Positions 42,746 through 54,596 are shown, numbered from the stretch's first letter. The stretch: DNA of 64,000 nucleotides from Rhabdophis nuchalis (GCA_039707465.1 CM077643.1:46566605-46630604), one strand, 5' to 3'. Notes: generated by a model not told the origin, from the letters alone. Translations and numbers: made by a program.

Positions 42746-42985
42746 CACAGCAATGGTCATTAGTAAAAGCAATAGCAACAGCACTTATACACTGCTTCAT
42801 AGTGCTTTACAGTCCTCTCTAAGCGGTTTACAGAGTCAGCATATTGCACCCAACAATCTGGGTCCTTATTTTACTGATCTCGGAAGGATGAGTCAACCTT
42901 GAGTTGGTCAGGATTGAACTGCTGACAATCGGCAGAGTTAGCCTGCAATACTGCATTCTAAACACTGCGCCACCATGGCTCTTAC
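42746..42985 (-). mobile_element. tRNA-derived SINE
   Basis: On the minus strand: AGAGCCATGGTGGCGCAGTG (box A region), AGTTCAATCC (box B region), CAGATTGTTGGGTGCAATA, and a tail AAGTGCTGTTGCTATTGC. Same family as 2442-2680. Confidence 0.85.
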
Positions 42986-43383
42986 ATAAGTCACCCTAAC
43001 TGTAAATGAACTATTGTATGTCATAGATTACCTGTATTGCCATTTACTCATCTAAAGCTTTTTTGAACAATGTTTAATTTTCTGGTGTCAGCATTGCATC
43101 ACAAGCTCTGCTCCTTTTGGCTTTGTTGTCATGATTCATGAGGAAGAGAGGCGGGGCTGGCACTCTGACCCTGTGATGCTGCTGGCATCTCTCTGCCCAG
43201 TCTCCCTTGGGGTCCATTGCAGATGCTGCTGGCTTTCATAATTTGGGAATAGCCTTGTGCACCACATTTTTTACTTCATCAAGCGTTCTAAGCAATGCAC
43301 TCAATTAATGCAAAGAGTTCTACATCAATTTGAAGCATAATAACTAAGTCTATTGTTGTAACCACATGTCACAACATATAAAA

Positions 43384-43712
43384 GGTAAAAGTTCCCCTTG
43401 CACACATGTGCTAGTCATTAGAGGGCGGTGCTCATCTCCGTTTCAAAGCCGAAGAGCCAGCGCTGTCTGAAGACGTCTCTGTGGTCATGTGGCTGACATG
43501 ACTAAAGGCCGAAGGCTCACGGAACGCTGTTACCTTCCCACTGGTCCTTATTTTTCTACTTGAATTTTTACATGCTTTCAAACTGCTATGTTGGCAGAAG
43601 CTGGGACAAGTAACGGGAGCTCACTCCATTATGCGGTGCAGTGCGAGAGATTTGAACTGCCAAACTGCCGACCTTTCTGATCAACAAGCTCAGCATCTTA
43701 GCAATTGAGCCA
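43384..43712 (-). mobile_element. Sauria-type SINE
   Basis: Minus strand from GGCTCAATTGCTAAGATGCT (box A region) and GGCAGTTCAAATC (box B region) through GGTAACAGCGTTCCGTGAGC to the Bov-B-like end GCAAGGGGAACTTTTACC. Nearly full length. Confidence 0.88.
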
Positions 43713-44055
43713 TATTCACAACATAAAATGTACCATAAAACTAAAAAAAAATTAAAAAATCACGGTAGTAAGATTGTAAAATTACATAATCAAGAGCATG
43801 CAATTGTAAGAAGGTTAAAACAAGATAGAGCCAGAGTTACAACTAAGAATTTAAGTATTACTTTCTATGTTTAAATGACAGCAGAGCAAAGTAGCCGCTT
43901 GGTTGCTAACAGTTGGAAACATGCCTGCAAGAAGATAGTTCCATTGTTTGAGGTCTGCAACACATATAATAGTGGCCAAATAATTATAAGCATAATAAAA
44001 ATCCAGCTTGACCTGAGGTTTACTTGCAATTCTCCTTCCATCCTTCCTTCCTTAG

Positions 44056-44190
44056 GCAGGATACATGTCTGGGATGCTGGTCCCAGTGGGTGTAGGCATT
44101 GCTGGAGCCCTTTTCATCCTGGGAGCACTTTATAGCATCAAGATCATGAACCGCCGTCGCAGAAATGGCTTTAAAAGACATAAGCGAAAG
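44056..44190 (+). CDS. ARMH4: ARMH4 transmembrane exon
   Basis: A 135-nt phase 0-0 exon between acceptor CTTCCTTCCTTAG and donor AAG|GTTGGT. Its 45 codons start AGYMSG, then a membrane helix of about 23 residues (MLVPVGVGIAGALF..LGALYSIKIM) rich in Gly and small residues, followed by a strongly basic cytosolic stop-transfer segment NRRRRNGFKRHKRK. A single helix with basic residues after it gives type I topology: the acidic tail of the earlier exon outside, the C-terminus inside. This segment matches the ARMH4 family, in which it is highly conserved. Confidence 0.9.
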
Positions 44191-44367
44191 GTTGGTATTA
44201 TTTTTTAAATGCTGTGAAATTGCTCGAGGTCTCTCCTCACCCCAAATGATCACTTGCTCTTGAAAAGTGCCGTCTTACCTTTCAAATCAACAGGCAGTGG
44301 CTTAAAGCTGTTAAATGTCTGTAGTTTGCAGTTCGTGTTTTTGACATGAGTGAAGAATGGTTTAAAG

Positions 44368-44564
44368 CAGAGGTCTCATTCTCGCCGCCCGCGGGCCAAT
44401 TGCGGCCCACAGGATGGTATCTTGTGTCCCCCACCGTGATATGAAAGTATAATATTAGTATTAATATTAGTATTAATATTAGTATAAGGAATCCCTTATG
44501 CGGCCCAGCCTCACCCAGACTCTGCCTCCAGCGGCCCCCAGGTAAATTGAGTTTGAGACCCCTG
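44368..44564. mobile_element. hAT-type MITE, exact target duplication
   Basis: Opens CAGAGGTCTCATTCTCGCCG and closes GAGTTTGAGACCCCTG. Exact flanks GTTTAAAG (44360-44367, 44565-44572). It has a (TATTAATATTAG)n run inside and lies 177 bp after the transmembrane exon. Confidence 0.88.
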
Positions 44565-44572
44565 GTTTAAAG

Positions 44573-44880
44573 CATAAGAACATAAGAACATAAGAATAGC
44601 TTTGCTGGAACAGACCACAGCCCATCTGATCCAGCATTCTGTCTCACACAGTGGCTCACCATTTGCTTCAGAGTCTTCCCAAGCAGATGTCTTCACCTGC
44701 TTATGATTCTCTGCAAATGGCATTGAGAAATATCCTGCCTATCTCTCCATCCCGGAGGGTGTCCTTAGGCATCCATAATGATAGCCATCCATGAACTCAT
44801 CTAATCCTTTCTTAAAGGTGTCGAGGCTGACAGCTGTCACCACTTCTTCTGGCAGGGAGTTCCATAGACCAGTATCCCTT
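44573..44880 (-). mobile_element. CR1/L3-type LINE 3' end
   Basis: At the left, repeated CATAAGAA octamers mark the tail. Then ACCACAGCCCATCTGATCCA, CACAGTGGCTCACC and CACCACTTCTTCTGGCAGGG give the RT end on the minus strand (LPEEVV-like). A CR1-like family different from the (TATTG)n one. Confidence 0.75.
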
Positions 44881-45017
44881 TACTGTATTTGTATCAGTCC
44901 TTTCCTTTGAGGCAATCAAAGTTTATTCCTGTGGCGATATAGGCTGTGTTTCTGCTAAAAAGAGAATACACTGGCGTTATGTGAGAGAAATTAGATTTGT
45001 AAGATGCATTATTAGAA

Positions 45018-45180
45018 GAGAGCTAGTTTGGTGTAGTGGTGAAAGCACCAAGCTTGAAACTGGGACACTGGGTGTACTTAGGCCAGTCATACTCTCTCAG
45101 CCCCAAAAAGTAGGCAATGGCAAACCACTTCTGGAAAACTTTGCCACCTTTGCTTGGAATCAAAAACTGGCCCAAAGGCA
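45018..45180 (+). mobile_element. tRNA-derived SINE, second family
   Basis: Head AGCTAGTTTGGTGTAGTGGT (box A region), then ACTGGGACACTGGGTG and CCAGTCATACTCTCTCAGCC. The tail is replaced by TAGGCAATGGCAAACCACTT and a CA-rich run. Confidence 0.7.
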
Positions 45181-45305
45181 CACATGCACACATACACACA
45201 TATGTACAGACACACAAAGCATGATTAAATGCAGACTTTCCCAACCCAGTGTGCTCCAGAGGTTTTCAGCCACAGTTTCCATCATCTTGGCTTAGTAGTC
45301 CACTA

Positions 45306-45465
45306 TGCCTCCAGAAGTTGTGAATGCCCCAACCCTGGAAGTCTTTAAGAAGATGTTGGATAGCCATTTGTCTGAAATGGTATAGGGTTTCCTGTCTAGG
45401 CAGAGAGTTGGACTAGATGACCTCCAAGGTCCCTTCCAAATCTGCTATTGTATTGTATTATATCT
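45306..45465 (+). mobile_element. CR1-type LINE, 3' 160 bp
   Basis: GCCTCCAGAAGTTGTGAATG through GACCTCCAAGGTCCCTTCCA and a (TATTG)n tail. Confidence 0.88.
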
Positions 45466-46251
45466 GAAACACACTAAGTTGGAGAATACTTCATGATAGA
45501 ATGACACTAGAAATCCAGTTTCAGTCCCCCCAAAAGTATAAAAATTGGAACATGCACAGATTAGTTTGTAGGTGATGTCAAATTAATATTGTCTTTCTGT
45601 TTATTTTGAATTCTGTAGTGTTTTGGTGTAATTGAGTTAGATTTTCTTAACCTTTTTAGACGAGGATTTTTTTTAAAATCAGTGACATCCCAAAGGCCAA
45701 ACCTTTGTGATAACAAGAGATGGGCATTTTTTCCTCTAAGGACGTAGGGTACCATGTAAATCCCAGACCTGGTTGTCCTCCAGCCTCATTAATCAAAATA
45801 CACAATATTTTATTAGTATTCAACTTAGGATGAATCCTGCAAAGAGTGAAATCTGCAGCTCAGCGCAGCCCAGTGCCATGCATGTTAACCCCAAATCAAA
45901 TCCAGCTATAATCGGTTTAATACCTTGTTAAAAGCTGCAGGGGAATTAAGCCCATCATCTTACTTCGATAAGAATGACCTTACTGTTTGATCTGTTATAT
46001 TGTTTTGCGTTTGCTAGCTTTTGAGATGGGGTGAGATATCCCAAATATCTACAAGGCACCTGCTTTGGTTTTGATGACTCTACTCTCGATCTGCTCCAAG
46101 TTTATAACTAACCCAGTTTTCCTCTATCTGGTGTCTTCCAGATTTATTGGACTTCAGCTCTTTGGAGATGCTGAAGTCCAGCATATGTGGAAGAAAGTAG
46201 GTTGAAGAAAGCTGCAGTAGTTGAATATTTCAAGGCAGGGAAGAAATAAAC

Positions 46252-46686
46252 TGTTAGGATATTCAGCCTTATATTGGGTTGGCAATATATATGAGCCTAT
46301 GTTCTTAAGGAATTGTGTAGCTTTAAGAACTGACTTATAATCTCATTGGCTGTAACTAGACAGCTCCACTATAAAGGAAGCTCAGAATCACAAGCTCATT
46401 CCCTGTTCGATTCCTTGTGATCCTGTGTTACCTGATTGTCGTTTGAGAAGCTGAACCGTGAAGGAGGAGTATTGTTTTGCATCACTGTGAGATACTGTAT
46501 CCGTGTTTGGTGAAGGACTGTTGTTATTATTGTTTGAAGAGTTAGTCGGAAGAAGCATTTTAGTTGCTACAAAGTAAAGACTTTTTATTTTCTTACTATC
46601 ACTGTTTTAGAGTTTGTTTGTGGTTTACAGCAACGTATCTCATTACTGTCCGGTGAATTACACTATTCCGCATTTATTTGCTAACA
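46252..46686 (+). mobile_element. Probable solo LTR, about 435 bp
   Basis: Bounded by the short inverted pair TGTTAG and CTAACA. Within it, CCACTATAAAGGAAGCTCAG is a TATA-type promoter, and downstream a T-rich TTTTTATTTTCTTACTATC could serve as the end region. No gag or pol sequence lies beside it, and I found no matching 4-6 bp flank duplication, so the call rests on the ends and layout. It ends about 150 bp before the last ARMH4 exon. Confidence 0.5.
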
Positions 46687-46839
46687 CTGGTAAAGGAACC
46701 AAAGTTCTGACACTGGTTCTGAACCCAGAGTTGCTAACATGAACAATGTCTTCCTTCTTGTCTTCCTTGTAGCTAATGTTGTTCTTTCCCCCCACCCTTT
46801 TTCTTTTTGTCTCTCTTTTTCACTCTTCACCCCAACCAG

Positions 46840-46908
46840 CAGAGAGAATTCAACAGCATGCAAGACCGGGTGATGCTTTTAGCAGACAGCTCTGAAGATG
46901 AATTTTGA
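46840..46908 (+). CDS. ARMH4: ARMH4 last coding exon and stop
   Basis: The acceptor follows a long T/C tract (TTTTTGTCTCTCTTTTTCAC...CCAACCAG). Codons QREFNSMQDRVMLLADSSEDEF are followed by TGA at 46906-46908. The exon is phase 0 and completes the cytosolic tail, so RHKRK-QREFNS joins smoothly. The acidic SSEDEF end has serines in a casein-kinase-2-like setting (inference). The acceptor is a tandem CAGCAG, so skipping of the first Gln is possible. Together the visible exons give 164 residues of C-terminal protein. Confidence 0.9.
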   Translation, partial: QREFNSMQDRVMLLADSSEDEF

Positions 46909-48035
46909 ATCCGGCTGCAAGGCTACATCACGTTCTCCAGCAACTTACTTTGTTTGCAAAGGGAGGTTTGCAAGTTTTTAAAAAATAGTCTTTTGCTGCA
47001 TCCAAGCGGCCTGTCCCTGTTGAGCGTTCACATGGCAGTGTTGCTTTACACAACCGGTCCCCAAAAGGAGAAACACACACAGCTGAACACATCCCACTCA
47101 CCGCATGTTGCAGCCTTTAAAAAAAAACAACCCACCATGCATTTGTGCAACTTCATTTCCATTGCACTGCATGTTCTTAAAGGATGAAACTAACAAAGAC
47201 TCCACTAAGAGTGGGGGACAAGACAGGCTGAAGGATAATAATGGCCCTAAAGGTTTTAATTTTCATTTTGATGGTAGCAATCAAAATGTCACCCTTTCCC
47301 ATATTGTCTTGGGGAAGATGATTTTTTTTAAACCCAAATAATGCCTGTCAATCTCCCACTAGGATGCCTCTTCTAGGATGTGGGATTTCCTAAGCTGAAG
47401 TTTGCGGTTTTGAAAATAATCGGCTCTGTTTAATTAACAAAGGGGTCATCTAGAAGCAGAACACCTCATAAACAGGATAGTAACTATGTAGGTAGAATAC
47501 AATGAACAAGCACGTCATGTATATATAGTGTATTATGCTTAGGGCCAAACTAGATAGTTACATGCCCAAGAGACATGGGCTTTGTTTTGTTCATTGTGAA
47601 ACAAGTGGGAGTGGAAGAACAGTAGGGAGAGGGAAGGAGAGTGCTTTCATGAGCTCAGTGGGGGACCCATAAAGATCAAAGTACTAAGCAATTGTCACAT
47701 ATGCATGGCATACTTCACATGACTATTTACTCAGCTCCCACAGCTAAAAGCCTCTCGACTTCTGTCTGCAATGTTCCCAAAGTGATATGGAAGTGGTCCA
47801 TGTACATTTGGTCTGGGAGAGATCATTACTTGGTGCTGTAGTCATCAAATGATGGCAATGAACCAGCGGTAAATCCAGGTAAATGCATGATAGTGGTGCC
47901 CAAATTCCTGACACCTTGAGGCAAAGCACTTTTCGATCTGGGTTAAAGTTTAGAGTACACTTTTTGTGCACTCAGAGAAAAGCCAAGAGCTCGGGGCATG
48001 TTCTTTTGTAGCTGCTTGGGTGTTGAGCAAAGTTA
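46909..48035 (+). other. ARMH4: Probable ARMH4 3' UTR and downstream DNA
   Basis: Repeat-poor sequence straight after the stop codon. No clean AATAAA was seen before the A-rich repeat tail at 48119-48130, so the 3' end of the transcript cannot be placed. Confidence 0.45.
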
Positions 48036-48039
48036 TCAG

Positions 48040-48131
48040 CCCTATTTATTTATTTGGAAAATGCACATAGCCACGTGAAGTCCCCTGTGAGCAAGTAGGC
48101 GGCAGTATAAAATTTTCAAATAAATAAATAA
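48040..48131 (+). mobile_element. LINE/SINE tail fragment
   Basis: AAGTAGGCGGCAGTATAAAA then an AAATAAATAAATAAG tail. It includes AATAAA hexamers that might serve the upstream gene. Confidence 0.45.
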
Positions 48132-49400
48132 GACTGACAGTTCCGTATACGTCTTTGCGTCCATAAAGCACCCAGCCCCATTTCACTTCCTTTTAATTTA
48201 GCGCTTCCAGTGAAAGCTGGCATTCTGTGGAACCACCCTCTAACATTCTATTTTTTTACAAAAATATCTCTAGATTCCATAGACATTTTCATTTCTCTTC
48301 TTGGAAAATAAATATGGTGGCCACATGTAATTTCTTTTTTTGGGGTAGGGGGGTGGGATGTATCTATTGGCTTAGGAAAGAAATGATCCAATTGGGCAAC
48401 ACATTTTGTGGAGCATAATAAGAACTATCCTCATTGGCCATATCCACAGCAGAAGCTGTTTTGAAAATAGACGAGCCTCTAGCAACAATTTCAAGGGAGC
48501 TCCCTTCAAGATGTTCAGAATTCCAAATATGCAACCTAGCCAAGGTATTGCCTAACCCGGTCTGATTTATCGGATCCTCTCCACTTGAATTGGACAATCA
48601 TTCCCATTTTTCCCAGTCAATGGGAATGATAGGAATATTTCTATACAATCTGGAGGGAGTTAGAGGTGGGGAAGGCTGGTCTAATTAATTGTTCAACTTC
48701 CTTAGGAATAAAAATGCGCTTCTGACTTTGAATTTTTCCCACATCAGTTAACTCAATTAGTAAAAAGCTCTTATCTTGCTTTCCATAAAAAGACAAGAGG
48801 CGTGTATTAAGCTGGACCTTTGGTTATTTCTCCCAATTATTATCCACCCTGAGCCACTAGAACTGTTAGGGGTTTCAAGAAGAGGTCACACTAATCAATA
48901 TTGGCTAAAGCCAGAATTTCTGCATACCAAACAATCTTCTGCTGAGTTCTGGCCTTTTTTTTTTCCAGGAGAGAGAGAGAGAGGATGAAATGAAAGCTAT
49001 AACAAGAAATCTTTAGCTTTATTAACAATTAAGTGATTACTGTTTCTGATATACTATAACTTAATTTTACCAAAACGCTTTGCCTCCATGTTTTGGGAAT
49101 CATTGTCTCATCACTTTACCTGATGGAAGTATGTGTAAATACATCCTCTGTGTAGGGCTTCAATTTGATCTTCCAAAACATTTTGGAGGATATTTTTTTT
49201 AATGACCCTCCTTAGGGTTATGTGAAGGTGAGAAAAAAGAACAGTTCTGGTCAATAACTTCAGAGTAGCAATATACCACAAAGTAAATAGTAGGTAAGCA
49301 GGAAAGAAGTACGAGCACAGTTGAAATGTCTCTAGTTTCAGGCTTCTAGTCCATAGAGAGCGATTTGTTATCTTAAGGATATTAAACACTATTTTTGTAG
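48132..49400. other. Unique-looking DNA 3' of the gene
   Basis: No exon, RNA gene or clear transposon is recognised. Confidence 0.35.
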
Positions 49401-49401
49401 A

Positions 49402-49443
49402 ACACACACACACACACACACACATACACACACACACACACAC
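49402..49443. repeat. (CA)n microsatellite
   Basis: About 20 CA units with one TA interruption. Confidence 0.95.
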
Positions 49444-49764
49444 AAGAAATGTCTTAGTAAGAGTGGCTTCCTAGCAGAGTATCCCAAGATTGTAGAGAAG
49501 GGGGTCCTAAGACTTCCAGCCAATTGTAAACAAAGCAATATGGCTGCAAGGAACAGCAAACTGGGACCATGGATGACCAAACAAGAAGCTCCCAAGACCA
49601 ATGACTCCCAACAAGGGCTACAATGTGATGTGTAGCACATAATATGTTGGGGTGCCTTTTTTGTTCTGGCAAGGGCTGAAGGCCATGCATGCACCCAGTG
49701 ATAGCGTGAAGTTGAGATGACAGAGATGATTCAGAAGCAACAGAAGGGATGAGCTGCTCTAGAC

Positions 49765-50228
49765 CAGGGGGTGTCAAACTCAAAGCCAGTGGACTGGATC
49801 TGGCCTGCAGGGCGCTTAGATCTGGCCCACAGGGTCACCCTAGAAACAATGATGGTGCCTCTGCCAGTGAAAATGGAGCTTGGGAGGGCCACACGCAGTC
49901 TTTCCGAGATCCCTTTTTGCTAGCAGAGGGCTGCAGGAGGCGGTTGCGACTGAAAACAGAGCTCAGGGGGGTTGCATGTGGATCTTCCGAGCTCCGTTTT
50001 CACTGGGAGGTGGCTGGAGACAGTCACAGCCATAAATGGAGCTCCCCTTTTTACTGGCAGAGGGTTGCAGGAGGCTGTTATTTCCCACGCCCCCCCCCCC
50101 CCAGTCTCGCCCAGGCCACCACAGGTGCCCCTGACATGAGTGACGTCAAGCTGGCCAGGCCCACCCGTCCCCTGAGGTCAAACATAATCCTGATGCGGCC
50201 CTCAGTGAAATCGAGTTTGACATCCCTG
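49765..50228. mobile_element. hAT-type element, GTGTCAAACTC family, exact target duplication
   Basis: Opens CAGGGGGTGTCAAACTC and closes GAGTTTGACATCCCTG, flanks CTCTAGAC on both sides (49757-49764, 50229-50236). This is the cleanest member of the family shared with 13605-14579 and 27041-27572. Confidence 0.92.
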
Positions 50229-50462
50229 CTCTAGACTAAAGGTGAAAGATCATATTTTGGCTGCTTCCAATTCTCCCCCTCCCCCCAACTCTAATAAAAC
50301 CATAAATTCGCAGAATCAAAACTTTTATCCCCGATATGTCAAGGTTTCATTTTTTTTCAAGAATGCCCATAAAATAAAACAGAGATACTCCTTCCCTCCT
50401 CCTCTCCATGCCTGCCAGTTCAGCCGTACGGAATAGCCAAGCCCTCTCTGTATCTTCTAGAG

Positions 50463-50598
50463 CAGTGTTTCTCAACCGTGTCAACTTGAAGAGGTCTGGC
50501 CTTCAACTCCCAGAATTCCCCAGCCAGCGAATGCTGGCTGGGGAATTCTGGGAGTTGAAGTCCAGACCTCTTCAAGTTGACAAGGTTGAGAAACACTG
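50463..50598. mobile_element. Near-perfect palindromic MITE, 136 bp
   Basis: Same family and loop (GCGAATGC) as 36868-37003, with arms differing at about two positions. Flanks TTCTAGAG and TTCTAGTG match at 7 of 8. Confidence 0.93.
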
Positions 50599-50599
50599 T

Positions 50600-52630
50600 T
50601 CTAGTGCATGTTCTCCTCCTACCCAGTGGCTCACTACAGCACAGTCCAAGCAGCCAATCCAAGCAGAGCAGTCCTGCCCCTTGCAATTCCTCCAATGGCT
50701 CTTTTTGCTGGATCAGATATGGCAGGCCCCAAATCTCCCAGGCCAGAGTTTGGGACTGATCCCTCCCTCCCTGATTCTGAAGGGACAGGGCATTCCAATA
50801 GGAACGGGATTTTGCAGGGCATTCCAAAAGGAAGGGGAGTGATATTAGATGCCAAGTGTAAGAGTTTGGATGTTTAACTCAGCTTTGACTGCTTTAGCCA
50901 GCAAGAGGTCCCTTGGGCCCTTAACTAGAGCCCAAGGATAGACGGGGCTCTAGCTAAGGCAGGGATAGAAACCGAGGCCCCCATTGCATGCCAGGTAATT
51001 CCTCTTCCATGCGGGCTCAGTCTTCCTGCATCTCACAACACAAAAAGCTGGCTAAAACTGGAATTGCTTTTGAATTTGGGAAAGTTACCTCTGCAGATTT
51101 CAGGGCTAGAAGAGAAATATTTTGAGTTGTCTTGTTAGCATTCTAACCTGCGTAGAACTGGATTTTGAAAAGAACAACAACTAGGAAGAGGAATATAGTA
51201 GAAAGTAGATAAGAGGGTAGAGCTTGAGCTAAGAGATGCATCTTAGGACTCCTAGTCCTGCATTCTAGCTACTATAGACCAGCCTTCCAAACCTGGAACC
51301 CTCTGGGTGTGTAAATGTGTTGGTTGGGATGAGGTGTGGTTGTCCGAAATCCGAGCTGTCCAGTGGAAGCTATAGTGATGTGCCTAAACAGTTGGAACGT
51401 GCCAGGTTGGGGAATGCCGCTTAGGGCCTCTGGTGAGTCACTTTGGTCAACGTAATTCTTCATCTTTTGGGTAGGAATAAGAGACCTACCTCACAGGGTT
51501 GTTGTGAGGGCAAGCCAATAAAGTTTTGAAGCACTTGGCCATTAAACGTGTCCTGTCAGAAATATGTGCGCATATAGAAAACAAAATAACAAGGAAGTTT
51601 GGCTAAAGAAATAAAATTGTAGCCTATCCAGCAGCCATGTGGGCATTATTAGCATTAGCAACAGATAAAAAATCTAGGGGGTGGAAAAAGGGCTTTTTTT
51701 CCTGGGAACATTTGATTTATCTCAGCCTTGTCTGAGGAACACACTAATGAACAAGTGATTAGTTCTGGGTGATGATTTTCTGATTTTCTGCTCTTTGGCT
51801 CTGCACTTTGGCTTGCTAAGAAGTTCTCCTAATTGGAAGAAGGCGTCTGGAAATACCTTTGTTTTTAATGACCAAAAGAGAATCAGGTTCCCTCCTGGCT
51901 ACTCTTAAAACACTGTGGTGCCATTTTTCAGTCCCTCTGGATGATGGGCATATTGGGAACTGCTGCCATCCAGGCTTTCACAGCTGGACTGTGGGGGAAA
52001 GAGGCAATCCCAGAGGATCCACATTTGTTTTTTGCTAGAGGTGGCTGGCAGAGCAAAGCTGAAGGCAACAAAGAAAGGTGTTCATCTTGGGTTCAGAAAG
52101 CAAGGAGTAAAGGATAAAAGAGGGAAGTTTTCAAGTGCAAGGAATGTTTGTTTAAGGAAAGCCGTGCTTAAACATGTGCGGCATAAAATGCATCTTTAAA
52201 TTTCATATTTTGGCAGGGTGCATTGACAGTAATTAGGATTGCAGCAGCAGGAACAAGAAATGCCTGAAAATCTAATCTGAAATCGCTGCCTGCTGTGAAT
52301 ATATGTAACTTAGAGTTGAGCTGTAGGAGTCTTGGTGCTCTGAACTTCTTTGTTTTCTTGCACACATTTCATTACCTGACTAGGTAACATTGTCAGTGCT
52401 AGTGAGTGTGGGGTTTGCTCTTTGTTTCTGTACAGCAGCACATCTTGCCAGTGCTGGAGGGGGTGTGGTCTTCTCCTTGGTAGTTCTTTGAAAAGGATAT
52501 TATTGTTTTCTGTGTAATACCTTAGGAAAGCCTAACAATAGTACACTAACAATACTATAAATAAAAGAATTACTAAAGAGACAAATAAGTAGACAAAAAA
52601 GCACAAAACAGTACCTTATTCAAGGAACTA
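50600..52630. other. Mostly unique intergenic DNA
   Basis: One possible SINE tail at 51267-51540 (CTACCTCACAGGGTTGTTGT). Otherwise no recognised element. The block 51690-51870 looks repeat-free and is treated as a candidate conserved element. Confidence 0.35.
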
Positions 52631-52635
52631 CCGAG

Positions 52636-52976
52636 GAGAAGGGATGTGGTGGATCAGTGGCTAAGATGCTGAGCTTGTCGATCAATAAATCCCTAGTGCA
52701 GCATAATGGAATGAGCTCCTGTTCCTTGTCCCAGCTTCTGCCAACCCAGCAGTTCGAAAGCACGTAAAAATGCAAGTAGAAAAATAGGGACCACCTTTGG
52801 TGGGAAAGTGACAGCGTTCCGTGCATCTTTGGCCTTTAGCCATGCCAGCCAGATGACCCCAGAGACGTCTTCGGACAGTGCTGGCTCTTTGGCTTTGAAG
52901 CAGATATGAGCACCTCCCCCTAGAGTCAGGATTGATTAGCACATATGTGCTAGGGGAGCCTTTACTTTTACCAAGG
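52636..52976 (+). mobile_element. Sauria-type SINE, near full length
   Basis: Head GGGATGTGGTGGATCAGTGG (box A region), then GCAGTTCGAAAGCACGTAAA, CCACCTTTGGTGGGAAAGTG, GACGTCTTCGGACAGTGCTG, and the Bov-B-like end GGGGAGCCTTTACTTTTACC. The tRNA box B region is partly deleted. Confidence 0.92.
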
Positions 52977-53196
52977 AGAAAATCACACTCCTACCAACAT
53001 TGGCAGGACAAGTTATAGTATAAAAACAGGGAGTAAACCCCATACTCACTAACACTGATGATGTTAACTAGTTGGGTAATGAGACATTTGCAAACAAACA
53101 ACCAAGCTCAGAGAGTGCCAAAGATTCCCATTGCTACTTACACAATTAGGAGTTGCTTTTTGGCACTAATGATTCTTTTCATCAATGCAGTTAGAA

Positions 53197-53316
53197 AAAT
53201 GTTTCTCAAACTTAGCAACTTCAAGATATGTGGACTTTAACTCCCAGAATTCCCCAGCCAGAATGCTGAGATTTGAAATCCACCTGTTTTAAAGTTGCCA
53301 AGTTTGAAAATCACTG
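53197..53316. mobile_element. Palindromic MITE, diverged
   Basis: AAATGTTTCTCAAACTTAGC to GCCAAGTTTGAAAATCACTG. Flanks AGTTAGAA and GGTTAGAA match at 7 of 8. Confidence 0.8.
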
Positions 53317-53324
53317 GGTTAGAA

Positions 53325-54380
53325 AGAAAACAAGGAAAACAATTGCTCGGCAATAGAAGAAAAAGTTAAACTCGTTTTTTTGCTCCAATCTCTAATTATC
53401 ACCATTCCTCTTTCCAACAGCTGCTACTTGCATTTGCAAAAGGGTACATTTAAATACAAGAAGCCAAACTTCACTTTCAATTTTCTTCTTGAACCTGGCA
53501 TTTATTCTCAGTGACACACAATGCCCACAATTTCTTAGACAAATAAAAAGAAAGGACAAGCCTGAAAAAGGGAAAATTTTGAAAGAGGATCATAAAGATA
53601 GCAAAAATTGTTTATAATTTTGCTTCACAATAGAAAATTCAAGAGCAAAACGAAGAAAATAAATAAATACATCTAAAGGATAGATTTCTGAGCTGAAGGA
53701 CATTGAGTTAGAGGTCCATGTTTCAAGACAAATTACGAAATCCTGCTTTAATTTAATCTGGAAAAGGGAAGCCAAACTAACAGAGTAGAACAAAGGAGGA
53801 TATTATCTAACATGAAGCTGCCGGCTTTCTCAGACTTTTAAGTGGAACAACATTTTCAACCTGTCTTTAGTCCAAGAAATTCTGGAAATGAATGCAGAAT
53901 TGGTCCATCTGAAAAACCACATTCATTGCAATCCTGTCAAGTGGACATAAGAGACTGACTGTCCTGGGAGTATCCTGTGTTTCCTGTGGCTCATTGGAGA
54001 TTCCACTCTCTTACTCCTAATCCTCAAACATTAATAACCCCAAATAAAACACTGATTTTTCTGTAAAGTATGATCCTGCTTTATTGTGCCCTTGCAGAGA
54101 AATCAAAGGCCACTTACAGTTTGGCAAGGCTGGGTCTAATCAAATAAAGTGAGGCTGATAATTAACTAACCTAAATTCTCCTGAGTGGGGGAAGGGGGAG
54201 AAGAGTCATGAGATAAAAAAGATCGGATGGGAGAGGCATTAATTCTTCTAAAAGTGAAAAGGGCTGGCCACTTGCCAAGGAATAGCATAGAGACAGACTC
54301 TGCAATGCAGAGAACACGTTATCCAAAACCCCACCGATCAATTGGAAGGAGATGTTCCATATTTTTTTAAGGAGGTATGG
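53325..54380. other. Unique-looking DNA with candidate conserved block
   Basis: No transposon recognised. The stretch 54060-54260 is repeat-free, with ATAATTAACTAACC and CATTAATTCTTC motifs. Confidence 0.3.
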
Positions 54381-54383
54381 AGA

Positions 54384-54596
54384 CAGAGGTGGGTGTTACA
54401 TACTGTAGCAACTCGTTTGGCCAGAACTGGAAAATGTGAGCGAGTGAGCACGCACGCTCAATGAGTGAGCATGCCATCCATGCATGCAGGTGGCACCAAA
54501 CACCCGGCGATTATATAAGATGGGATAGCGCTGAGATGAGTGGTCAGATCTACTGGTTCACTTGAACTGATCCAAACTGGCAGCAGCCCACCTCTG
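54384..54596. mobile_element. hAT-type MITE, GGTGGGTT family, diverged
   Basis: Opens CAGAGGTGGGTGTTACATAC and closes GGCAGCAGCCCACCTCTG. Flanking octamers do not match. Confidence 0.6.

Noticed and set aside
44368..44564. Possible alternative exon near the transmembrane exon
   Set aside because: Exact terminal repeats and octamer duplication show it is a MITE.
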